Of a stretch of 22,180 nucleotides of DNA, positions 14,297 to 22,096 are shown piece after piece. The translations under genes were made by a program, and so were the position numbers. The notes under the pieces were generated by a model. The model saw nothing but the letters and a program-made list of their open reading frames with translations. It was not told the origin of the DNA and did no database searches. This DNA is from Candidatus Bathyarchaeota archaeon. Its GTDB lineage: Archaea > Thermoproteota > Bathyarchaeia > Bathyarchaeales > DTEX01. The DNA lies in assembly GCA_021158305.1 (NCBI GenBank), contig JAGGUU010000078.1:1-22180 (forward strand). Direction: 5' to 3'. Numbering within the stretch: position 1 is the stretch's first letter; each line of letters opens with the position of its first letter.

Positions 14297-15616
14297 TTAC
14301 TTGTCCTCTTCAATAATCTTCATTCCTAAAAGAGCTGCTAAATTCATCACATGTTTCCTCCAATTTCCATAGAACGTTACTCTATGCCAGCCGAAGTCCA
14401 CTTTCATGTTCCAGTTTTCAAGTATTTTCTGAACGTCAGCCTCAACAGCGAGTTTTGTACGGCATGCTTTATCTTCCTCAATGTTAGCAACTGTCCTGCC
14501 TTGATGAATGCATAGCGCTTTCTCTGACACGTTTATCTTCACGGTCGTTATTGCTTCACCCAGCGGCATTAAGGATTGAACAGATGCGCCTTTTCGATCC
14601 TCTGAATGGGAACGAATTATGTATGGATTGCTTATCCCATCCGGCCCATAAACCTTATTTGTGGCTACGCAATGAGCATAGATGATCTGGTTAGCTGCGG
14701 TATCAATTACGGGATCTGAGACGTAGCCGGGTCTACCCGTTAAATATCTCATCATTAACTGCGTTATTGTTGAATCTAAATCAGCTTCGCAAACGCCCGT
14801 TGACCCTTCATTGTTAAGCTGAAATAATGCGAGACATGGATAAGCAGGAAGTTTACCTCCATAATAAAGATTTAAACAGTCTATCGTTACGGCATCTGCA
14901 TCATTATCGATCATGGCTCTCTTTAAAGCCAAGTACATTTTTGCAGACTTCACTATCTCCTCCCGTGTAGGCTCTACAACCTTCAAGGATTCCTTTATCC
15001 ATTTATTAGCCCACTTTTCAGCCTCTTCCTCTTCGACCTTCTCAAAGTATGAGTTTAACTCTTTAGAAGTCATGCGAACAACTTGGAGACCGAGAGTCTC
15101 CTTAATTCTTCCAGAGATTTTAGTTATATCTCTGTCCGTAATGTCAAGTATTACAGAATTCTTAAGCGATTTTATGACTCTAAAAAGGCTGATAGCTTCC
15201 ACGATATCCTTAAAATTAGATGAGGCCACCCCAACGACTGGATAGCCTTTCCTCTTAGCGTGAGAGAAGGCTCTCAAGAAGCCTCCTGAACCGCCATATA
15301 AGTCGTCTACTAGAATAGTTGGGTAACTCATCTCGATTACTGCTTCAGCTATGCCAGTCCACATGCCACCTATCATGTAAACGACTATTCCATCAAAGTT
15401 CTTCTTTTTCCAGTCTACCTGCTTAACTTCCTCTATAGAAGAGAAGAGATATTTCGTAAATTCGATGTCAGGGAGACTTTCATTCAGCTTCCTCATTATT
15501 TCTTTAGCTCTACCTTCGTAATCAAAATTTATGTAGGGCCACGAAGGCACCCTAGGCTTGTTACAGGTAAAGACGACAGCAACTCTTGTTGATCCTTTTT
15601 TATCCAATCCACCCAA
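14297..15616 (-). CDS. L-fucose-isomerase-family protein (sugar ketol-isomerase-like)
   Basis: A 439-residue protein of the L-fucose/L-arabinose isomerase fold. The N-terminal Rossmann-like part (about 10-190) includes RVAVVFTCNKPRVPSWPY, FDGIVVYMIGGMWTG and YPTILVDDLYGGSGGF. The C-terminal catalytic part includes ADAVTIDCLNLYY, STGVCEADLDSTIT (Glu as likely metal ligand), SDPVIDTAANQIIYAHCVAT (Asp, His) and VDFGWHRVTFYGN. Such enzymes interconvert aldoses and ketoses with Mn2+, but family members vary in substrate and some act otherwise, so the sugar is unknown. TTG 15616 is preceded seven bases upstream by GGAGG (15624-15628). It lies divergent from an MFS transporter 113 bases away, which suggests uptake and isomerisation of one sugar. 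A dead relative follows it. Confidence 0.8.
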   Translation of the reverse strand: MGGLDKKGSTRVAVVFTCNKPRVPSWPYINFDYEGRAKEIMRKLNESLPDIEFTKYLFSSIEEVKQVDWKKKNFDGIVVYMIGGMWTGIAEAVIEMSYPTILVDDLYGGSGGFLRAFSHAKRKGYPVVGVASSNFKDIVEAISLFRVIKSLKNSVILDITDRDITKISGRIKETLGLQVVRMTSKELNSYFEKVEEEEAEKWANKWIKESLKVVEPTREEIVKSAKMYLALKRAMIDNDADAVTIDCLNLYYGGKLPAYPCLALFQLNNEGSTGVCEADLDSTITQLMMRYLTGRPGYVSDPVIDTAANQIIYAHCVATNKVYGPDGISNPYIIRSHSEDRKGASVQSLMPLGEAITTVKINVSEKALCIHQGRTVANIEEDKACRTKLAVEADVQKILENWNMKVDFGWHRVTFYGNWRKHVMNLAALLGMKIIEEDK

Positions 15617-15651
15617 ATTTAAGCCTCCATCATGTTATTTAATATTTCAAG

Positions 15652-15660
15652 TATTAATAA
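15652..15660 (-). promoter_or_regulatory. TATA box of the isomerase-like gene
   Basis: The minus strand reads TTATTAATA, giving a predicted transcript start near 15630, just before the Shine-Dalgarno. A/T blocks on the plus strand (15673-15710) may serve the divergent transporter. Confidence 0.45.
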
Positions 15661-15729
15661 AATGTTCAAAAGTAATATTTTAATTTAGGGAATGTCTTTA
15701 ATTTTTAATCTTTGATTTGAGGCGTTCAT

Positions 15730-16929
15730 TTGAACGAGAACTTCAAGATAATCGCAGTTAGATCCGTCGCAATCACGTTCATCAGCGGATTAACTGGTAG
15801 CCTAGATGTTCTTTACATAACGAAGATACTAAAACTTGATAGCTGTCTATTGGGTTACCTTTCAGCCGTCCAATCAGCTGTAATTTTATCCATAATCCTA
15901 TTTGCAGGATGGCTAAGCGACAATTGGGGGAGAAGAAGAACGTTCCTTCTCGGCACGGGGCTTACATTGATCAATCCATTAATAATGGCTTTTGCCCCCT
16001 CATGGGAATATGTTTTTCTCGTCTATATTATCGGAGCCGCGGGTTCATCATTGACGGCTCCTTCATTGACGGCTCTATACATTTCCTCCATGAAGAAAAG
16101 CGAGAGGGCAACCAAGATCGCCTATGTTTCTTCATTAACAACCATAGCTAATGCCGTTACTCCCCCAGCTGGAGCTTTCATTATAGAAAGGATGGGCGGG
16201 CTTCCTAAAATGCGGATTATCTACCTAATTCAATTTGTAGCAACATTAATCGTATGGATATACACGCTGAAGCTGAAGGATACTGAAGTATTAAATACTA
16301 AAAAAGAGAAGATGCTTCCGGAAATCTTGTTAGAAATTAAAGGTACAATAAACGTTCTGAAGGAGAACAGAGCGTTATGGTGGATATGGATATTCACTAT
16401 AGGCTCATTCGCATATGGAGCGTCAAACCCGTACTGGATACTCTTCGCCGCAGAAGCTTACTCTTCACCATATATAGTGATCGGGCTACTCTCCACAGTT
16501 TACTCTGTAACTAATGCTTTGACGTTGATTCCTGTTGGAAGATTCTCAGATAGAAAAGGAAGAATTAGAGCGATAAGATATCTCCGGCCAATCTCCTATC
16601 TATCCTTCGCCATCTTCTTAATTGGGTACAGATTCAAGATGAGCTTTCTATATCTTATACCCCTAGTTGTCTGGGGTTTAAGAGGAATTGGCAGTGCATG
16701 CTCAGCTCCATGTCAATCAGCAGTAAACGAAGTTGTGCCTCAAGAGTTTCTTGGAAGATGGCAGGCACTGAGAACATTTCTAGTAAGCATTGCAGGCGTG
16801 CCTTCAGGTATACTTGGAAGTCTACTCTGGAGCATGAACCCGTGCCTTCCCTTTCTCTTCACTCTCCTTATAGAAATATTCATGAGATACCCGATTGTAT
16901 GCTTTAAACTTCCAGAAACCCTTACGTAA
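15730..16929 (+). CDS. Major facilitator superfamily transporter
   Basis: A 399-residue membrane protein with about 12 hydrophobic segments in two halves. The MFS loop motif A appears after helix 2 as GWLSDNWGRRRTFLLG and in the second half as VGRFSDRKGRIR. These signatures identify a proton-coupled or facilitated transporter; the substrate is not readable. The start is TTG 15730, with GAGGCG (15719-15724) five bases upstream; no ATG lies near. The gene faces away from the isomerase-like gene across a short shared promoter region, so a sugar or sugar derivative is a fair guess. A drug exporter is also possible, since family trees are needed to separate these. The sequence is uninterrupted and of normal length. 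Confidence 0.9.
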   Translation: MNENFKIIAVRSVAITFISGLTGSLDVLYITKILKLDSCLLGYLSAVQSAVILSIILFAGWLSDNWGRRRTFLLGTGLTLINPLIMAFAPSWEYVFLVYIIGAAGSSLTAPSLTALYISSMKKSERATKIAYVSSLTTIANAVTPPAGAFIIERMGGLPKMRIIYLIQFVATLIVWIYTLKLKDTEVLNTKKEKMLPEILLEIKGTINVLKENRALWWIWIFTIGSFAYGASNPYWILFAAEAYSSPYIVIGLLSTVYSVTNALTLIPVGRFSDRKGRIRAIRYLRPISYLSFAIFLIGYRFKMSFLYLIPLVVWGLRGIGSACSAPCQSAVNEVVPQEFLGRWQALRTFLVSIAGVPSGILGSLLWSMNPCLPFLFTLLIEIFMRYPIVCFKLPETLT

Positions 16930-17429
16930 ATAAGTCAAACCGGTAAGAATCTAAAGAATCTTTTACATATGGATGTAAAGACGAAAGAGATATTCTGAAG
17001 TCCTAATAATATATCCTTAAGTCTCAGAACTTATTTTCAGCATTTCTAAGTCGTTATGGTTGAAAATAGTTTACTCATCATCGTTAAACTATCTATAAAC
17101 ACTTTTCCGTCATAGAGCGATTCTCCATATCGCCTTTATCCCCGTTCAGAACTGCCGTAATCCCGCAACACTGACTCCTTAGGGCTCTATATGTATTAAC
17201 ATCCTCCAAACTGGGATATGCCTGCCCACCCAGAGTCCTTGAACACCTAGAAAAGATTATTTTAAAGACTTAAAGGGATGATGGGCCGGGCTAATACCTA
17301 AAAGGATTCAAGTCGATAATTTTGAAACCACCGTGGTAAGTAGAGACAATTATATTTCGCAAAACCTACCTTTTGGAAGAACGCATTGAGTTTCGCCGAA
17401 TCGCTGAAAAACGTATAGTAAATCCATTT
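16930..17429. other. 500-base region without an intact gene
   Basis: Most of it is A/T-rich and stop-laden. Two things stand out. On the minus strand, about 17237-17097, some 46 codons without a stop look protein-like, with GGQAYPSLEDVNTYRALRSQ followed by CCGITAVLNGD; I do not recognise the family and there is no start codon, so it is probably another gene remnant. At 17282-17291 a copy of the last bases of the tRNA-Val gene (TGGGCCGGGC) occurs. Confidence 0.4.
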
Positions 17430-19109
17430 TTATGCCATTAGCATAAAAATTGGAGCTGGAATTGCCACATAATATTCATTAACGAAAATTTCTTTACCCG
17501 CATATACTAAAATTCCCCTGACTCTCAATTGCTTACTTAGATCTGAAAGTTTTCTCGTATGATTGCCATTAACTTCTTGACCGGAATAGACTTCGATAGG
17601 AACTAGCCTCCCTTGTATGTCTACAAGAAAGTCTATTTCTCTGCCGGGACGCGGTTTGTAGTAGAACATTTTCCTTTTAAGTAATCTGAGATCCTGAATG
17701 ACCTCTAGGGAAAGTATCATATGAGCAACATTTACGGCAACAACCATTTCGGTTACTGCGCCTTTCCATTTATCCTGCATGTCTAAACTCATGGAGTATG
17801 GCTCTCTGCTTCCTGCGCTTAGAGCCTTAAAGGCGTAGAAGATTAGGGGATCCCAGAAGTAAAACTTTCTGGGGCTCTTCGGAGGGGATCTGCGTTTCGT
17901 GAATTCTTTAAGCTTTGATACTTCTAGCAGAATGAAAGCGTTTACCAAATAGTCAAGATATTGCTTGACTGTATTATGCGAGATTCCAATTTTTCTTGCT
18001 AAGCTGCTGGTGCTGGTTTCCTTTACAGGAACCGTTTCAAAAGGTCCTCCTGGAGCCTCCAACATTTGCCAAAGAACGTTATAGAGTGTGTCTTCATTCA
18101 ACCTCCACCTCATTGCATCTTTGACTGCAAGATCTACAAAATCAAAATAAACACTCGGATGAATTCTTCCTAAGGCAATGTGTTGCCGAATTGCTAGGGG
18201 AAATCCTCCCGTTAAAAGGTAATCCTCGAAATATGCATATAGCTCATCTAGGTAACTCTGTGCTGTTTCTAACGCTTGTGGGATGTCGCTATTTATTCTC
18301 GTGAGTTCACTAAATGCTTCAAGCCTCTTCTTAACCTCCAAGAATCTTCCAATAGTGAAGAAATCCCTAATTGCATGTCTGCCGACCAGTTGCTCCCTGT
18401 AGTATGCATATTCTGGAAACTTCATTGGTAAAAGCAGTTTGTCATTGCCTCCTTCCAACATCACACCTTTCCTTAACCCAAGAACCTCAACGCCCTTTTT
18501 CACATCCAAGCTATGACTACCTGAAATTACTAATTTAACTCTATTCCTCGTTAAAAGGCCAGCATCGTATAGATCTTTTATTGCAACCTGCCAGTTTCGA
18601 AGGCTGCTTACTTCATCAAGGAAGATATACACATCACCGGGATAGTCAGCTCTTCTAGCGAGAAAGTCTCGGAGTATGCTGGCTAAGCTGTCAGCACCCC
18701 CCAGTCCAGGTCTATCGCAACGCATATAGGCCACTTTTAGAGGGTTCACCTTATCAGGATGAGAGAGACCATGCAGAAAGACCTCTCTTATTAAAAGCTT
18801 TATCAGAGTAGTTTTGCCAACCCTTCTAGGACCCCTCAAGCTAATTAAGACATAATCCCCGAAAGCACGATGAAGAATGTTCTCTCTTAAGAGAAAAAGG
18901 ATGCGGGGCATCCATATCCTTTCAATTCTTATTACACGCTCGGGCTTTTTGAGTTCACCTAGGTCGGGATCCCTCTCAGCCATCTCTTCCGTCAATAGAG
19001 GTCTCAAGAGACCTTCCATCTCCTCAGATGTAATCTTCCGTTCTTCCACACTTCTAATTAAATCCTCTAGGAAGCGTAGAAAATCCGGTCTCCACCACCA
19101 ATTATTCAA
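17430..19109 (-). CDS. Archaeal AAA ATPase with DUF4143-type C-terminal domain
   Basis: A 559-residue protein. An N-terminal leader (1-85) precedes an AAA_14-type ATPase: Walker A GPRRVGKT (93-100), Walker B VYIFLDEVSSL (160-170, catalytic Glu166) and a sensor SGSHS (196-200). A winged-helix stretch lies at about 365-400 (TSSLARKIGISHNTVKQYLD). The C-terminal DUF4143 domain resembles a PD-(D/E)xK nuclease core: Glu454, Asp493 in GREIDFLVD and Glu506 in PIEVYSG, where the usual Lys is Tyr508. These ATPases are numerous in archaeal genomes and of unknown function; a link to mobile DNA is suspected. TTG 19109 is the start, with a 31-base leader after the TATA box. Its upstream region has a perfect palindrome. 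A broken copy of its 5' end lies at 22097-22178. Confidence 0.9.
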   Translation of the reverse strand: MNNWWWRPDFLRFLEDLIRSVEERKITSEEMEGLLRPLLTEEMAERDPDLGELKKPERVIRIERIWMPRILFLLRENILHRAFGDYVLISLRGPRRVGKTTLIKLLIREVFLHGLSHPDKVNPLKVAYMRCDRPGLGGADSLASILRDFLARRADYPGDVYIFLDEVSSLRNWQVAIKDLYDAGLLTRNRVKLVISGSHSLDVKKGVEVLGLRKGVMLEGGNDKLLLPMKFPEYAYYREQLVGRHAIRDFFTIGRFLEVKKRLEAFSELTRINSDIPQALETAQSYLDELYAYFEDYLLTGGFPLAIRQHIALGRIHPSVYFDFVDLAVKDAMRWRLNEDTLYNVLWQMLEAPGGPFETVPVKETSTSSLARKIGISHNTVKQYLDYLVNAFILLEVSKLKEFTKRRSPPKSPRKFYFWDPLIFYAFKALSAGSREPYSMSLDMQDKWKGAVTEMVVAVNVAHMILSLEVIQDLRLLKRKMFYYKPRPGREIDFLVDIQGRLVPIEVYSGQEVNGNHTRKLSDLSKQLRVRGILVYAGKEIFVNEYYVAIPAPIFMLMA

Positions 19110-19121
19110 ATAGATATGATA

Positions 19122-19161
19122 TTGACAAGATTAATCACTAATTTTGTCAATTAATTGACAA
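19122..19161 (-). promoter_or_regulatory. Palindromic operator of the ATPase gene
   Basis: A perfect 18-base inverted repeat, TTGTCAATTAATTGACAA, occupies 19144-19161. A third half-site TTGACAA lies at 19122-19128, 33 bases (about three helical turns) from its like-oriented partner. It sits between the TATA box and the start codon, so a bound dimer would block transcription. The winged helix of the encoded protein is one candidate binder; this is inference. Confidence 0.6.
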
Positions 19162-19162
19162 G

Positions 19163-19170
19163 ATATAAAA
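19163..19170 (-). promoter_or_regulatory. TATA box of the ATPase gene
   Basis: The minus strand reads TTTTATAT directly upstream of the palindrome, predicting transcript start near 19140, within or just after it. Confidence 0.55.
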
Positions 19171-19408
19171 GTTTTTTCATTACAAGAATCAGATTCGTAT
19201 GGATAAAAACAGTTTCAGAATTAAACGACTTGGCTAAACCCAAAAATGTTCACTTACTCTTAAGACAGACTGGAATGTTTCCAGCAAAATATTAGGTCTA
19301 ACAGAAGACGGTGCAGTGAGCTGTGGTTGTAGCTTCCAGCTGCCCAGCCGACCCTCAAATACCCGAAAAATAATGAGAAGTACTCGTATTTTAAGGGCTT
19401 GAATCCTC
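19171..19408. other. Spacer between ATPase promoter and tRNA-Val
   Basis: No gene is supported. The only ATG-led plus-strand frame near 19199 stops after 12 codons. I see no repeat or clear RNA fold. Confidence 0.35.
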
Positions 19409-19416
19409 AAAAAAGG
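19409..19416 (-). terminator. T-run after tRNA-Val
   Basis: The minus strand has CCTTTTTT starting directly after the encoded CCA, a typical archaeal oligo-T terminator for a single tRNA gene. Confidence 0.55.
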
Positions 19417-19494
19417 TGGTGGGCCGGGCCGGACTTGAACCGGCGACCTTCTGCGCGTCAGGCAGACGTCCTAACCAGGCTAGACGACCGGCCC
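19417..19494 (-). tRNA. tRNA-Val, anticodon GAC
   Basis: A complete cloverleaf folds on the minus strand. The acceptor stem GGGCCGG pairs with CCGGCCC, and discriminator A and CCA are encoded. The D arm is GTCT/GGAC. The anticodon stem TCTGC/GCAGA has loop CTGACGC, so positions 34-36 are GAC (reads GUC and GUU, Val). The variable loop is AGGTC and the T arm GCCGG-TTCAAGT-CCGGC. There is no intron, and the 78 bases include CCA. Position 37 is G. A TATA-like box lies 30 bases upstream. Confidence 0.95.
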
Positions 19495-19518
19495 GCAATT
19501 CCCAGATAGGAATTCAAA

Positions 19519-19530
19519 CATATTTTAGTC
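19519..19530 (-). promoter_or_regulatory. TATA box of tRNA-Val
   Basis: The minus strand reads GACTAAAATATG, centred about 30 bases before the first tRNA base, the expected position. Confidence 0.5.
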
Positions 19531-19622
19531 TTATCGTTTACTTTAATTTTTTTATACTGTGGTTGTTGCTTATCTTGCTTCTTGGTTTTCAGCAAGATTT
19601 TCCGGCGTGTCCCGCCTTAGAT

Positions 19623-20186
19623 TCAAGATATATCTTGCGGCTTGATTATCTCTTCGCTTGTTGTTGTAAATTTGTCTCCTCCTAAATGATAGATCATCTT
19701 CACCTTTTTAATATCGAATGTTTCTTTGAAGATTCCTTCATTAGCGTAGGCGGCGACTATCCTGCCTATAAATATCGTGTGGTCTCCAGCCGGAATCTTC
19801 TGATATAGCCTGCATTCTAAATGGGCTATGCATTCCTTGATTATCGGGGCCTTAACGATCTTTGCAGGAGCGGGGGTTAATCCTGTTTTCTTAAACTTGT
19901 CAACGCTTCTACCTGAGACTCTTCCACAGTATAGCGTTTCATTCACGATCTCGATCGTCGGCACATTGATGACGAATTCTCCAGTCTCTTCGATTAGCTT
20001 ATGCGAATATCTTCCAGGAGCAATGCTTACGGCGACCAGCGGCGGCCTTCTAGAGACGGGCATGGACCATGCTAAAGTTATGATGTTGGCTCTTCCCGAA
20101 TTGTCAATGCATGAGACGAGAATCGTATGTTTCGGATGGAGAAATCTATAAGCGGATTCTAAACCTACATCGACCTTTTCAGCCAT
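19623..20186 (-). CDS. Flavin reductase-like FMN-binding protein
   Basis: A 187-residue protein of the flavin reductase/flavoredoxin fold (split barrel, FMN-binding). Visible: RFLHPKHTILVSCIDNSGRA and NIITLAWSMPVSRRPPLVAV near the N terminus (FMN phosphate region), then APGRYSHKLIEETGEFVINVP and CGRVSGRSVDKFKKTGLT, where the G-R-x-S-G-x-x-x-D-K-F run is a family hallmark. Members use NAD(P)H or carry electrons on bound FMN; the partner is unknown. ATG 20186 is preferred because GGAGAG lies eight bases before it and homologous sequence begins nearby. An upstream ATG at 20225 touches the DUF362 stop (TAGATG) and adds 13 unlikely residues. It is the second gene of an operon with DUF362. The stop codon overlaps a 14-base palindrome CAAGATATATCTTG (19624-19637). 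Confidence 0.88.
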   Translation of the reverse strand: MAEKVDVGLESAYRFLHPKHTILVSCIDNSGRANIITLAWSMPVSRRPPLVAVSIAPGRYSHKLIEETGEFVINVPTIEIVNETLYCGRVSGRSVDKFKKTGLTPAPAKIVKAPIIKECIAHLECRLYQKIPAGDHTIFIGRIVAAYANEGIFKETFDIKKVKMIYHLGGDKFTTTSEEIIKPQDIS

Positions 20187-20225
20187 ATCATCAACTCTCC
20201 AACATGTTTGAATCGATCCTTTCAT

Positions 20226-21083
20226 CTAAACTCCTGACATTCCAAGTATATTTCTAAATGCTAATGGAAGTTTAAATCTTCTCTTAACTCTCTCTATATC
20301 TTCCCCAACCACTTCTATATCGTCCATGTTTGAAATTCCTAAGCCTCTCTCCTCCGCTAATCTTAGGTACTTAACTTTTCCGGGATCTATGCCCATAACC
20401 GCTGTAGCCACTGAATCAACAGCAACCATATCCTCGCCCGCAATGATCAGATCCATCCGAACTGGGGATCCGTGAACCTCATCTTCCTCCGCGCCCACCA
20501 ATCCATCTACCACATTAAGTTTCACTTTATCCTTGAAGATGGAGGCTAAGTCTACGATCTTCTCGTTTATCCTGTCATGCATTATGCTCTTCGGCAAAAT
20601 CAAACCCATAAGGTTCTTCATGCAAAGCGTCACCAAAGCCATATGATGAACCTTTAGCTTGGGAACGTTTATGATACATGTGCTCTTAAGAGCAGTCTCA
20701 GCAACTCCAATTTCACGTAACGCAAGGGCATGCGGGACTCTCACATTAATCCTATTATCGTTGTTCAAATTCACTAACTTAACTCCCCAACGCTTAACCA
20801 CTTCCCTAATTCCAACAACATCGAATGCTTTCTCAGTATCTCCAGCGCCTCCTTCACCAACAATTATATTCTCTACCCCTAGATCCTTCACAAACTTGAT
20901 AAGGCCGTCGATGATCCGCGAATCCGTCGTGATCCCGGTTGAAGGATGCTTGGCAACAACATAGTTAGGCTTTATGAGCACGGTATCATCACGCGATATT
21001 AGTCTTTCAGCCCCAATCAGTCCTAGGGCTTTCTTCAACATCTCGTGTGGATCTTCGCCCTTAACGACCGCCACGGACACCAT
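20226..21083 (-). CDS. DUF362 domain protein
   Basis: A 285-residue DUF362 (PF04015) protein without the ferredoxin domain that some relatives carry. Typical segments: MVSVAVVKGEDPHEMLKKAL, DTVLIKPNYVVAKHPSTGIT, NIIVGEGGAGDTEKAFDVVG, STCIINVPKLKVHHMALVTL and CMKNLMGLI, then DLIIAGEDMVAVDSVATAVM-GIDP. The N-P-K-x-K-x-H and C-x-K-N-x-x-G runs are the conserved core, shared with iron-sulfur-associated proteins. The exact reaction of the family is unknown. ATG 21083 is chosen because family similarity begins there and a TATA-like box lies about 20 bases upstream; ATG 21134 in the same frame adds 17 residues and cannot be excluded. The flavin reductase gene follows directly, which hints at a shared redox role. 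Confidence 0.85.
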   Translation of the reverse strand: MVSVAVVKGEDPHEMLKKALGLIGAERLISRDDTVLIKPNYVVAKHPSTGITTDSRIIDGLIKFVKDLGVENIIVGEGGAGDTEKAFDVVGIREVVKRWGVKLVNLNNDNRINVRVPHALALREIGVAETALKSTCIINVPKLKVHHMALVTLCMKNLMGLILPKSIMHDRINEKIVDLASIFKDKVKLNVVDGLVGAEEDEVHGSPVRMDLIIAGEDMVAVDSVATAVMGIDPGKVKYLRLAEERGLGISNMDDIEVVGEDIERVKRRFKLPLAFRNILGMSGV

Positions 21084-21096
21084 AATAACCACACAA

Positions 21097-21108
21097 TACT
21101 TTAAAATA
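21097..21108. promoter_or_regulatory. Possible shared TATA element for DUF362 and EamA genes
   Basis: TACTTTAAAATA is nearly symmetric and is the only strong A/T block between the two divergent starts. It could seat TBP in either direction, giving starts near 21080 (minus) and 21133 (plus). If the DUF362 gene truly starts at 21134, this element would lie inside it and the idea fails. Confidence 0.35.
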
Positions 21109-21175
21109 GATCCGAAGTTAACCTTATCGCTCATCTAAGTCGTCTTCGCGCATAGATTGGGGCGGAGAATAAACA

Positions 21176-22027
21176 TTGAAAACGGCAAGGATGGGCTATC
21201 TATACGTTGCGGTCGCAGCGGTCATATGGGGCTCTAACGGCGTAATCGTAAATCTAGTTCCATTAAACGCATATATTATAGCCTTCTTCAGAGTCTTATT
21301 CGCTTCTCTAGCTCTGCTCCCATTAATACTCTTAACTCAAAGGTCTGAGGTGATTGAAGCCGCCAAAGCTTGGAAAAGCATGCTTGCTTTAGGAGGACTG
21401 CTTAGTCTCGGATGGGCTTTCCTCTTCCAGTCGATGAAGCTCATCCCGATCGCGAACGCCGTCCTACTGAATTATATGGCCCCTGTCTTCGTCGCGTTGC
21501 TTGCACCAATATTTCTGAATGAGAAGATTGAAGGAAGGACAATGATCGCATTGGTTATATCCATGGCTGGAATGATTATTATCTCTTCTCAGCAAGGCCT
21601 TCACGTTGGAGAATTAAATCTTTCCGGAGTTGCCTTCGGCCTTCTCGCCGGTCTAGCATATGCAAGCTTCATCATTCTATCTAAGAAGACGGTGACAAAA
21701 TACTCTAGTCAAGCAGTAGCATTTTTATCATACTCGGCAACGGCTCTCTTCCTCTCCCCATTCCTGCTAGACGCGAATCTAGCATTAGATCCGCCTTCGT
21801 GGATATTGCTATCTGTTCTAGGCGCCTTTAACACGGGCTTCGCAGTTACACTCTACTTAAATGGCCTCAAATTAATTAAGGCTCAGAGAGCGGTCATCCT
21901 CACTTATTTGGAGCCAGTAAGCGCCGCCGTCTTCGGCTCCGTCTTCTTAGCACAGCAGCCAACAATACATACATTTATCGGCGGCTTCCTCATACTCTCC
22001 GCCGGATACCTCGTCTCCTCAAAATAA
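21176..22027 (+). CDS. EamA-family (drug/metabolite transporter superfamily) exporter
   Basis: A 283-residue membrane protein with about ten hydrophobic helices in two EamA repeats. The first repeat has YVAVAAVIWGSNGVIVNLV and IIAFFRVLFASLALLPLI, then NAVLLNYMAPVFVALLAPIF and LNEKIEGRTMIAL. The second has GVAFGLLAGLAYASFIILSK and LTYLEPVSAAVFGSVFLAQQ. The W-G-S/T-N and L-E-P-V motifs are family signatures. Members export amino acids, nucleosides or other metabolites; the substrate is unknown. The start is TTG 21176 with GGAG (21164-21167) eight bases before. It is divergent from DUF362 and appears to be a single-gene unit. Confidence 0.9.
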   Translation: MKTARMGYLYVAVAAVIWGSNGVIVNLVPLNAYIIAFFRVLFASLALLPLILLTQRSEVIEAAKAWKSMLALGGLLSLGWAFLFQSMKLIPIANAVLLNYMAPVFVALLAPIFLNEKIEGRTMIALVISMAGMIIISSQQGLHVGELNLSGVAFGLLAGLAYASFIILSKKTVTKYSSQAVAFLSYSATALFLSPFLLDANLALDPPSWILLSVLGAFNTGFAVTLYLNGLKLIKAQRAVILTYLEPVSAAVFGSVFLAQQPTIHTFIGGFLILSAGYLVSSK

Positions 22028-22096
22028 AACGCTAAAATGCTTCATGATAGAATCAGAGACATTAATGATTTAAGTTCATAATTCGGAATCCCCTCA
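22028..22096. other. Spacer after the EamA gene
   Basis: No gene or clear terminator hairpin is visible. Confidence 0.3.

Noticed and set aside
19624..19637. Palindrome CAAGATATATCTTG at the flavin reductase stop as a terminator
   Set aside because: It has no G/C-rich stem and no T-run directly after it on the minus strand; it may be chance.
19416..19685. Plus-strand ORF with GRAGLEPATF-like start
   Set aside because: It is the well-known artefact of reading through a tRNA gene in antisense; the tRNA-Val gene explains it.
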